Under the pieces are notes generated by a model, which saw nothing but the letters and a program-made list of their open reading frames with translations, was not told the DNA's origin and ran no database searches. Made by a program: the position numbers and the translations under genes. A DNA stretch of 49,958 nt, taken from contig CAZYMF010000010.1 in NCBI GenBank assembly GCA_964648215.1, positions 1 through 49,958 of the forward strand, given 5' to 3'. The stretch is from CAZYMF01 sp964648215. GTDB taxonomy: Bacteria; Desulfobacterota; Binatia; HRBIN30; JACQVA1. Position 1 is the first letter of the stretch. Each line of letters begins with the position of its first letter. Below, in pieces: positions 14,919 to 21,661 of this stretch.

Positions 14919-15683
14919 TCACAACCGTAAGCCGGCCGCGCGCATAAACTCCTGGGTGAACTCGTTGGGGCTGTCGGCGAGGGCCTCGGCGCGCTGGTAG
15001 TCGACGATCCGTCCGTCTCGCAGCACGGCGACGTGATCGCCGATCTTGATCGCCAGCGCCAGGTTGTGGGCGACCACCACCTGGGTGGCGCCGTGTTGGT
15101 CGCGGATGCGCCGGATCAGCGCGCCGATCTGCTCGGTCAGGATCGGATCGAGGTCCGCGGTGGGCTCGTCGTAGAGGATGAGCTGCGGATCGACGGCCAG
15201 CGCGCGGGCGATGGCCACCCGTTTGCGCATGCCGCCGCTCAGATCGCTGGGCATGACCCGCTCCTTGCCGGCCAGGTCGACGTCGGCGAGACAGCGGGCC
15301 ACCGTCTGCCGGATCTCGGCGCGCGGCTGCGAGCGGTACTCGTGCAGCCGCAGGCCGACGTTCTCGGCCACGCTCAGCGAGTTGAGCAAGGCGGCGCCCT
15401 GAAACACCATCGAGATGCGGAACGGCTTGGCTCGCGGATCGAGGCGCAGGTAATCGCCCAGCGGCACTCCGTTGAGGCGGATCTCGCCCGCGTCCGGCGC
15501 CTCGAGGCCGGCGATGTGGCGCAGCAGCACGGACTTACCCTCGCCGCTGCCGCCGACGATGACGATGATCTCGCCCGACTCGACGTTCAGATCGACGCCG
15601 CGCAGCACCGGCGTGTCGTTGAACGACTTGCGCAGGCCGCGAATCTCGATGGCGACGTGGTCGGTAGTCGGGGATTCGGTCAC
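14919..15683 (-). CDS. mlaF: ABC ATPase of the Mla lipid transporter
   Basis: 254 residues. Walker A is GGSGEGKSVLLRH near residue 43, where the SGEGKS form (usually SGSGKS) is typical of MlaF-like ATPases. The Q-loop lies in MVFQGAALLNSLSV, the signature is SDLSGGMRKRVAIARA near 145, Walker B is LILYDEPTADLDP and the switch His is VVAHN. The GTG at 15683 gives the N-terminus VTESPTTDHVAIEIRGLRKS, in keeping with the family; the frame continues upstream as a shadow of mlaE. It lies 11 bases after the mlaE stop and 17 bases before mlaD. The protein powers phospholipid movement with MlaE and MlaD. Confidence 0.93.
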   Translation of the reverse strand: MTESPTTDHVAIEIRGLRKSFNDTPVLRGVDLNVESGEIIVIVGGSGEGKSVLLRHIAGLEAPDAGEIRLNGVPLGDYLRLDPRAKPFRISMVFQGAALLNSLSVAENVGLRLHEYRSQPRAEIRQTVARCLADVDLAGKERVMPSDLSGGMRKRVAIARALAVDPQLILYDEPTADLDPILTEQIGALIRRIRDQHGATQVVVAHNLALAIKIGDHVAVLRDGRIVDYQRAEALADSPNEFTQEFMRAAGLRL

Positions 15684-15694
15684 CGCAATGCCTC

Positions 15695-16510
15695 TCAGAA
15701 CGTGATCGCCAGCCGGACGATCACGTAGTCGAAGACAATGATGAGGACGAAGCTCCAGACCACGGCGGCGGTGGTCGAGCGCGCCACGCCCTCGGCGCCG
15801 CCGCGGGTGCGAAAGCCGAAGGTGCAGGAGATCACCGCAATGGTGACGCCGAAGACGAAGGCCTTGATCAGGCCGACGACGATGTCCTTCGTGTTCACCC
15901 ACTCGGCCAGGTTGTTGATGTACTGGTGCACCGAGATCTTCACGGTGGGGTCGCCGTAGACGACGATGGCGCCGCCGACGATGCCGATGACGTCGGCGTA
16001 GACGACCATCATCGGCACCGCCAGAGCCATGGCGAGCAGGCGCGGCACGGCCAGGTAGCGGATCGGGTCGATGTCCATCGTGCGCAGGGCGTTGATCTCG
16101 TCGTAGACCTGCATCGAGCCGATCTCGGCGGCGGTGGCCGAGCCGACGCGGCCGGCGACCAGGAAGGCGATGATCACCGGGCCGAGCTCCTTGGTCATGG
16201 CCAGACCGACGATCGAGCCGAGGATCTCTTGCGTGTAGGCCTGGAGCTGGTCGGCGCTCTGCACCACCATCACCATGCCGACGAACAGCGACACCAGAAA
16301 CGCGAGCGGCAGGGTGTCGGTGCCGACGTTGACGAGCTGCCGCATGGTGCGCTCCCAGGTGCGCCCGCGGCCGGCGACCGCCCGCAGCGTGCGCAGCAAG
16401 AGGAAGCCGGCCTCGCCGATGATCTGCAGGATCTCGAGGACGGCGTTCCCGATGCGGGCGAGGATCGAGGCGCGCGCGGGGCCTGGGGGCTCGTGGACGG
16501 TTGTGGCCAT
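15695..16510 (-). CDS. mlaE: Mla permease (MlaE family)
   Basis: A 271-residue inner-membrane permease. The conserved core MTKELGPVIIAFLVAGRVGS near residue 105 and AEIGSMQVYDEINALRTM are hallmark MlaE/YrbE segments in the loop that contacts the ATPase. Hydrophobic segments near 55-85, 100-120, 150-190, 205-235 and 245-268 give the expected five or six helices. It dimerises and carries the MlaF ATPases. The ATG at 16510 lies 12 bases after the stop of the gene upstream, which ties that unknown secreted protein to the transporter operon. Confidence 0.93.
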   Translation of the reverse strand: MATTVHEPPGPARASILARIGNAVLEILQIIGEAGFLLLRTLRAVAGRGRTWERTMRQLVNVGTDTLPLAFLVSLFVGMVMVVQSADQLQAYTQEILGSIVGLAMTKELGPVIIAFLVAGRVGSATAAEIGSMQVYDEINALRTMDIDPIRYLAVPRLLAMALAVPMMVVYADVIGIVGGAIVVYGDPTVKISVHQYINNLAEWVNTKDIVVGLIKAFVFGVTIAVISCTFGFRTRGGAEGVARSTTAAVVWSFVLIIVFDYVIVRLAITF

Positions 16511-16522
16511 GATCCGGCTTCG

Positions 16523-17878
16523 TCACTGCCAGTCGACGGGATAGTGCAGGCGCTCGCCGTCGGACGACAGCAGTCCCCAGAGCAGGCTCCAGCGCGAGGA
16601 GTCCGGCGAGCGATCGCTGCGGTAGACCTGCCACAGCGGCGCGTAGACGTTTTGGATGATCTCGTTGCTCGGCAGCAAGGCGTCGAGGAGCGCGAATGTC
16701 GAGAATTGCGCGTTCTCATCCTCGACGCTCCGCCGAAACAGGGGAAACAGGGTCTGCAGCTCGCGGCGGCGGTGGGACTCGGTGTCGACCTCCTCGACGT
16801 CGCGGCCGAGGACGAGGAAGAAGTCGCGCCGGCGGTAGCGATAGGTGTCGGTTTCCTGCTCCCGGGTGCGGTAGAGCGGCCACAGGAAGAAGCGCGAGTG
16901 CAGGTCCCCCCGGCGCTGATCGCCGTAGAAGGGCGCCAGCCGCAGCGATTGCCGCTCGCCGGTGTCGAGCCGCCGCTGCGACACCCACAGTGGCCAGGGG
17001 AAGCCCCAGCTCTCGGTCTGCTTCCCGAGGTCGACGGTGTGGGTGAAGAAAGGGCCGAGATAGGCGCGGCTGTGCAGCCGGAGCGAGTCGATGCGGGAGT
17101 AGAAGGGGGCGAGAATCAAGGTGTCCTCACGCTCGGGACGGGTGTACCAGCGCTCGCTGTGCACGTAGAAGGGCCACGGCGAGTAGCGCATGCGGCTGCT
17201 CTCGCCCACCTGTTCCCAGCCGTAGAACGGCCACAGGCGCCAGCCGCGTCCGAGGACCCCGCCGGTGCGCTCGACGAAGGGAAACGGTGTCCACGCCCGC
17301 CGCACCAGATCGCTCTCGACCTGGAGGTAGGCGGGAAACAGGATCAGGCGAATGCGGTTGTAACCGAGGAAGTCGTGCAGGTCGGCGTAGAACGGGAGCA
17401 CGGACAGGGAGGCGCCCCCGGCCTGGTTGCGCCGATAGAAGACGAAGGGAAAGAGCGTCACCCGGCGCTCCCAGTCGCTCGCTCGGACCGGTGTGCGCGA
17501 TTGGGAGGAGAACAAGCCCAGCAGCCGGACGGTCTTCTCTTCCGCGTTCTCGTGCGTGACCGACAGCGGGTAGAGCGCGGCGAACGTGTTCGCTCCCGTC
17601 TCGTTGGAGTGCCGGCGGTAGAGCAGGGGGCGCAGCGCCCACGACCAGCCGGAGGGGTCGGCGTCGTATTGGAAGAAGGGACCCAGCAGCTGCAGATGAC
17701 GCTCGCCGGCGGCCGTGTCGCTGCGGTAGTCGATCAGGGGCCACAGCCGGAAGCCGTGGGTCGTGGCAAGGCAGGGCGTCGCAGCGGCGAAGAGCAGGAA
17801 GAGCAGGATGAAGGCCGAGATTGCCGCGCGTCCGCGCGGGCGGATACCGGCCGGCTGCGAAGCGCGAATGGCGAGCAC
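16523..17878 (-). CDS. Secreted protein of about 20 tandem aromatic-proline repeats, function unknown
   Basis: 451 residues that I do not recognise by name. A signal peptide ends near residue 38 (AAATPCLA). The remainder is a chain of about 20 units of 17-22 residues, each holding a hydrophobic-P-[FL]-[YFLW] core followed by charged residues: LWPLIDYRS, LGPFFQYD, LFPFVFYRR, VLPFYADL, LWPFYGWEQ, SPWPFYVHS, LAPFYSRI, LGPFFTHT, PWPLWVSQ, LAPFYGDQ, LWPLYRTR. Each unit looks like a beta strand and turn, so an outer-membrane barrel or a periplasmic beta solenoid is plausible. The GTG start at 17878 is 4 bases after the preceding gene's stop, and mlaE follows after 12 bases. Co-transcription suggests a role in envelope lipid transport, but that is inference. 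Confidence 0.65.
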   Translation of the reverse strand: MLAIRASQPAGIRPRGRAAISAFILLFLLFAAATPCLATTHGFRLWPLIDYRSDTAAGERHLQLLGPFFQYDADPSGWSWALRPLLYRRHSNETGANTFAALYPLSVTHENAEEKTVRLLGLFSSQSRTPVRASDWERRVTLFPFVFYRRNQAGGASLSVLPFYADLHDFLGYNRIRLILFPAYLQVESDLVRRAWTPFPFVERTGGVLGRGWRLWPFYGWEQVGESSRMRYSPWPFYVHSERWYTRPEREDTLILAPFYSRIDSLRLHSRAYLGPFFTHTVDLGKQTESWGFPWPLWVSQRRLDTGERQSLRLAPFYGDQRRGDLHSRFFLWPLYRTREQETDTYRYRRRDFFLVLGRDVEEVDTESHRRRELQTLFPLFRRSVEDENAQFSTFALLDALLPSNEIIQNVYAPLWQVYRSDRSPDSSRWSLLWGLLSSDGERLHYPVDWQ

Positions 17879-17881
17879 GGA

Positions 17882-18304
17882 TCACGACGCAAAGGCGATG
17901 CTCTGCAGCTCCCGGGCGCGTATCTGGTAGAGCCCGACCGAGGTCTGGCCGTAGAAGGCGAGGGAGCTGCGGACCTTCAAGGTGACGGACTTGCCGTTCT
18001 TGAGCTGCACGGTGGCGGTGCGGTAGTCGTGCCCGTCACCGGTGAACTCGACGCGGCGGATGTTCTCGAAAGCGATGCGCAAGGTGCCGCGCCCCATGTC
18101 GCCTTCGAGCTGAACGTCGCCGCCGACGTTCACCCGGTCGCAGTCGACCTTGGTGCCGTCCTTGTCGGTGAAGGTGGCCTTGAAGTCGACGGCGGGGTTG
18201 ATGACGTCCCGCCCGCCGGTCATCCCCATCCCGAAGCTCGGAGCGGGTACGGCCACAAACAGCACCGCCACGATCCCTGCTCTTGCTATCCAGCGTCGCA
18301 TCAT
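17882..18304 (-). CDS. Small secreted beta-rich protein of unknown function, first gene of the mla run
   Basis: A 140-residue protein with a signal peptide (MMRRWIARAG then a hydrophobic core and AVPAPSFG). The mature part has alternating strands: VDFKATFTDKDGTKVDCDRV, GGDVQLEGDMGRGTLRIAF, RRVEFTG, TATVQLKNGKSVTLKV. I do not recognise the family. The start is placed at the double ATG (18304/18301) behind AAGGGGGAC. The reading frame extends farther up to 18508, but that part is translation of a palindromic repeat (HHGGHREHRG) and is not protein. It is followed after 3 bases by the repeat protein and then mlaEFD, so all five genes are probably one transcript. Confidence 0.7.
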   Translation of the reverse strand: MMRRWIARAGIVAVLFVAVPAPSFGMGMTGGRDVINPAVDFKATFTDKDGTKVDCDRVNVGGDVQLEGDMGRGTLRIAFENIRRVEFTGDGHDYRTATVQLKNGKSVTLKVRSSLAFYGQTSVGLYQIRARELQSIAFAS

Positions 18305-18329
18305 GCGTCCCCCTTCTCGGAAAACAGGA

Positions 18330-18480
18330 CTCATCACAGAGGACACCGAGGGCACAGAGGAATGCAGAGGGCTGCGGGAACGCAGGGCGCGACCGGCGAA
18401 GCCTTCTCGTTTCCGAGCGACTTTGGAACTGCGCCCTCCTCCGCGCTCCCCTCTGTGTTCTCGGTGTCCTCCGTGGTGAG
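18330..18480. repeat. Palindromic repeat with 31-bp inverted ends (CACAGAGGACACCGAGG family)
   Basis: 18330-18360 (CTCATCACAGAGGACACCGA and on) and 18450-18480 (ending TCGGTGTCCTCCGTGGTGAG) are inverted copies matching at 27 of 31 positions. The 89 bases between are not obviously coding. Its translation gives the HREHRG / EDTEGTEE strings that pollute predicted proteins in many genomes. It lies 26 bases upstream of the first gene of the mla run, so it could fold in that leader or have displaced its promoter. Confidence 0.8.
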
Positions 18481-18664
18481 CATTTCTGGCTTCTCCCCAG
18501 ACTAACACTTGTTCACCTCGATAGCATATCCGGACCCGTCAGCAACAGCGAGCGGCAAATCCTCACGGGCGGTGTCGGGCACGGAGTTGCCAACCGCCAG
18601 GGCGTGTTGGCGGCTGGATTCCGCCGTGCTTTTGCCCCCCTCGCTTGTGTAGTAGTTCCGGTGC

Positions 18665-20017
18665 ATGAGGGACGGCAGACTCTCCGCGTTCCGGACGCTT
18701 ACGGTGTTGCTCATGGCCGTGGCCGTCGCCGGCGCCGGGTGTGGCGATGGTGGACAGGCGTCGGGTCCGACCCTCGGCGATACCGTCGCCGTCAACACGC
18801 ACTACGCCGGGTTGCGTGGCACCGTCGACGTGCCCGCGATCGCCAAGCTGGGGGCGGCGGGGGTGCGCCTTTTGCGCAACGACCTCGAGTGGGCGGCCGT
18901 GGAGCAGACACCGGGGGGCTACGACTTCGCGACGACGGGCTTCGACGCCCTGGCTGATGCGGCGGCGCAGAACGGCATGCGCATGCTGTTCATTCTCGAC
19001 TACGGCAACCCGCTTTACGGCCCGGCGCGGGCGGTCGTCGATGATGCCGGCCGCGCGGCCTTTGCCCGCTTCGCCGGAGCCGCGGCCGGTCACTTCGCCG
19101 GACGCCACTTCGTGTGGGAGATTTGGAACGAGCCGAATCTGCCGGAGTACTGGTCGACGAAGGAAGCCGGCCCGGACCCCGCGCAGTATGCGCTGCTCGT
19201 CGCGGCGGCTGCGCCAGCGATTCGCGCCGCGGACCCGACGGCGACGGTCGTGATCGGTGCAGTCTTTGACGGCTTGCCCGATTTCGTGCCGATCCTCGGC
19301 GGCATCCCGGGGGCCGACTTCCTGGCCAGCCTGTTTGCGACCGGCGCGCTCGCTGACGCGGATGGCGTGAGCGCTCACTTCTACCGCAGCGAGCCGCCGG
19401 AGACGGTGGCCGCCGACGTCGGCGTGATCCGCGATCTGATGGCCGCCGCCGGCCGTACCGTGCCGCTGTGGAGCGGGGAGTGGGGCTACAGCACCTACGA
19501 TCCGACGGTGCGGCCGACGGGCATCAACTACCTGACGGCGGTGACGCCCGACCAGCAAGCCTCGTACGTGGCGCGGATGTTTCTCACCAACTACGACCTC
19601 GGTCTGGCCGGCAGCGTCTACTACCAGGATCGCGACCCTGCCGATCCGTCTCCCGGAAACATCGAGGACAACTGGGGGCTCATGCTCGACGATCTGACCC
19701 CGAAGCCTTCCTACCAGGCGCTGTCCACGCTCACCCACTTACTCGGCGAGGGGCGCCTGGCGGATCGGCTGTCGCTCGGCAGCGGAGCGCACGGGTTGGT
19801 GTTCGATGCCGCCGGCGAAGTCGTCACCGCTCTCTGGGCCGAGATGCCCGTGACCTGGACGCTGCGTGCGCTCGACCCGGGCGCGCGCGTGATCGGCCGC
19901 GACGGCGCCGACATCACACCGGTGAACCTGCGTCAGGGCGCCACGCTGGCGGTGCAGCCCGACCAGGGCCCGATCTATCTCCGGGGGCAGATCTCGGCCG
20001 CGGCGGCAGTCGAGTGA
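18665..20017 (+). CDS. Lipoprotein glycoside hydrolase, clan GH-A (GH39/GH5-like)
   Basis: 450 residues. Signal peptide with lipobox VAGAGC; the Cys near residue 26 is the lipidation site. The mature part is a TIM barrel: VNTHYAGL opens it, GAAGVRLLRNDLEWAAVE is a typical second-strand region, WEIWNEPNLPEYW near residue 155 holds the acid/base Glu after Asn, and LWSGEWGYSTYD near 272 supplies the likely nucleophile Glu. GSVYYQDRDP and a final beta sandwich follow. Such proteins cleave beta-linked surface or plant polysaccharides; the substrate is not readable. The lipid anchor places it on the periplasmic or outer face of the envelope. It stands alone between a repeat and a strong terminator. 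Confidence 0.85.
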   Translation: MRDGRLSAFRTLTVLLMAVAVAGAGCGDGGQASGPTLGDTVAVNTHYAGLRGTVDVPAIAKLGAAGVRLLRNDLEWAAVEQTPGGYDFATTGFDALADAAAQNGMRMLFILDYGNPLYGPARAVVDDAGRAAFARFAGAAAGHFAGRHFVWEIWNEPNLPEYWSTKEAGPDPAQYALLVAAAAPAIRAADPTATVVIGAVFDGLPDFVPILGGIPGADFLASLFATGALADADGVSAHFYRSEPPETVAADVGVIRDLMAAAGRTVPLWSGEWGYSTYDPTVRPTGINYLTAVTPDQQASYVARMFLTNYDLGLAGSVYYQDRDPADPSPGNIEDNWGLMLDDLTPKPSYQALSTLTHLLGEGRLADRLSLGSGAHGLVFDAAGEVVTALWAEMPVTWTLRALDPGARVIGRDGADITPVNLRQGATLAVQPDQGPIYLRGQISAAAAVE

Positions 20018-20024
20018 TGACCGG

Positions 20025-20068
20025 AAAAGGGGATGAGTCCAACTTCGAAATTGGACTCATCCCCTTTT
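20025..20068 (+). terminator. Strong intrinsic terminator after the GH lipoprotein
   Basis: AAAAGGGGATGAGTCCAA (20025-20042) pairs perfectly with TTGGACTCATCCCCTTTT (20051-20068), an 18-bp stem with an 8-base loop, 8 bases after the stop codon. The A/T ends of the stem give a T-tract on both strands, so it could work in both directions. The GGGGATGAGTCC sequence may belong to a dispersed repeat family. Confidence 0.85.
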
Positions 20069-20147
20069 CTGGGGGACAGGTTGCCCGTGGCTGGAACGTG
20101 CGTCACACTAGCTCCGGATTGGTGATGCGTTTCGCCGTGGAGGCGGT

Positions 20148-20768
20148 GTGACGGTCCAGGCTTGGGGACTCTTCTGCGCTACGGAGACCACGCTGTGTCT
20201 CAGCCCGGGGCCCTCGGCGCTTCTCGTCATTTCGCTCGCTCTGACCAAAGGCCGAGGCGCCGGTATCATGGCAACCGTCGGCGTCCTCGCCGCCAACGCC
20301 GTCTATTTTGCCATCTCGGCGAGCGGCCTCGTGGCGATCCACTCCTTGTCCGCCGAGGTGTTCGCCGGCATCCGCTGGGTCGGCGCGGCGTACCTGATCT
20401 GGCTCGGCGCGCGCATGCTGCTGCGGTCGTTCCGCGACCAGGCCGCCGCGTCCCCCTCCTTGACTCCTCCGGCGCGTCGCTCGTTCTGGCAGGGCTTCGT
20501 CACCCAAGGCGCGAATCCCAACCTGCTCGTCTACTTCACCGCCATCCTGCCGCAGTTCGTCGATCCGGCCCGCCCTCTCCCGCGGCAGGTTGCGGTGCTG
20601 GCGTGTAGCTCCTTTGTCATCGAGTTCACGGTCCTGTCGGTCTACGCGGCGCTGGCGTCCCGGGCCGGTCGCTTTGCGGCGCCCCGCTCTCGCCTCGTCG
20701 CCGAGCGCCTGGGGGGTGGCCTGCTCATCGCGGCCGGCGCGGGGCTGGCATCGATCGGACGCACCTAG
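20148..20768 (+). CDS. LysE/RhtB-family amino-acid exporter
   Basis: A 206-residue inner-membrane protein. LCLSPGPSALLVISLAL at residues 17-33 is the family's first-loop motif (SPGP). Hydrophobic helices follow at about 40-65, 68-90, 115-140, 150-172 and 185-203. FWQGFVTQGANPNLLVYFTA near 115 is the second conserved region (G-x-x-NPK/NPN). Members export homoserine, threonine, leucine, lysine or arginine; the substrate is unknown. The start is GTG at 20148, overlapping the stop of an 8-codon upstream frame, with GGAGG only 4 bases before it. A promoter is not evident between the terminator and the gene. Confidence 0.9.
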   Translation: MTVQAWGLFCATETTLCLSPGPSALLVISLALTKGRGAGIMATVGVLAANAVYFAISASGLVAIHSLSAEVFAGIRWVGAAYLIWLGARMLLRSFRDQAAASPSLTPPARRSFWQGFVTQGANPNLLVYFTAILPQFVDPARPLPRQVAVLACSSFVIEFTVLSVYAALASRAGRFAAPRSRLVAERLGGGLLIAAGAGLASIGRT

Positions 20769-20811
20769 CCGCCGTGTGAAACGCGGGCGCTTCGGCACGA
20801 AGGAGGAGCTG

Positions 20812-21252
20812 ATGTATTCCGGGCAGTGTCTGTGTGAAGCCGTCGCCTTCGAAGTGACGGGGCCGCTCACGCGAGTCGAGGTCTGTCATTGCAGCCGCTG
20901 TCAGCGGGCGTACGGATCCGGGTTGGCGGCAACGGTGTACGCGCGGTTCGATCAGTTTCGCTGGCTGCGCGGCCAGGACCTGCTGCGGTCGTACGACGCG
21001 CCGCTCCTTCGTGATCCGCCTTCGTATCGTCACGTGTTCTGCGGCGCGTGCGGCAGCCCGCTCCCGATCTGCCGCGAGGAGCACGGCTTCGTCGAGATCC
21101 CGGTCGGTCTGCTGTCACCCACCGCCCCTGGCGACCTCGCCTACGAGATGTTCGCCCCCCGCCGGCACCGCTGGCTCGAGCAGTGGGGGGCGGTTCCCGC
21201 TTTCGAAGCGGGAGCACCGGCGAGCACGAAGGTCTTGCGGGAGCTGCGATGA
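20812..21252 (+). CDS. GFA/CENP-V-domain zinc protein
   Basis: A 146-residue protein of the GFA family (named for glutathione-dependent formaldehyde-activating enzyme). Zinc ligands are visible in the usual order: CLCEAVAFEV (Cys 6 and 8), CHCSRCQRAYGSG (about 26-31) and VFCGACGSPLP (about 75-78). Most members have no proven enzymatic role, so formaldehyde handling should not be assumed. AGGAGG precedes the ATG at 20812 by 6 bases. The stop overlaps the next start (ATGA), so the two are translationally coupled. Confidence 0.9.
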   Translation: MYSGQCLCEAVAFEVTGPLTRVEVCHCSRCQRAYGSGLAATVYARFDQFRWLRGQDLLRSYDAPLLRDPPSYRHVFCGACGSPLPICREEHGFVEIPVGLLSPTAPGDLAYEMFAPRRHRWLEQWGAVPAFEAGAPASTKVLRELR

Positions 21253-21650
21253 AGCAGACGCGAGCGAGACGGGAAAGCTCGGACTTCGACGGCTGCGTCA
21301 TCGGCGAGAGCCTTGCTGATCCGACCGTCGTCAACCGACTGAACGTCTGGCGTGCCTGGATCTCGCCGGATCAGGTGCCGAGCGACGACCGGGGCACGAT
21401 GAGCCGCTGGCACATCTACTGGATCTCGTGCTCCGAAGCCGACATCGTTCGCCTACAGGCCGAGCTCAAGCCCTGGCGCTGGTACGCGCATTTCTGGCGT
21501 GACGACCGCATGATCGTGATCTACCACGATGCCCGATTCGAGGTGGATCGAGCCAACCAGTTGACCTGGACGCCGGCCATCGAGCACGGAAGGGCCAAGG
21601 GGATACCCGACGAGCAGCTCGATTTTCTGATGCTTCCCCACAACCCCTGA
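21249..21650 (+). CDS. Small conserved-looking protein of unknown function
   Basis: A 133-residue soluble protein that I do not recognise. The middle is rich in aromatic residues (MSRWHIYWISCSEADIVRLQ, WRWYAHFWRDDRMIVIYHD) and predicted alpha/beta with no signal peptide or membrane helix. The ATG at 21249 overlaps the GFA gene's stop by four bases. The pattern of an acidic and aromatic core with a short C-terminal helix suggests a small binding or ferredoxin-like fold, but this is speculative. Coupled translation with the GFA protein is the only functional clue. Confidence 0.6.
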   Translation: MKQTRARRESSDFDGCVIGESLADPTVVNRLNVWRAWISPDQVPSDDRGTMSRWHIYWISCSEADIVRLQAELKPWRWYAHFWRDDRMIVIYHDARFEVDRANQLTWTPAIEHGRAKGIPDEQLDFLMLPHNP

Positions 21651-21661
21651 GTCGCGCGTCC

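Noticed and set aside
15926..18505. 859-codon plus-strand frame opposite mlaE and the repeat protein
   Set aside because: It spans three genes on the other strand, has no recognisable motif and ends in translated palindromic repeat.
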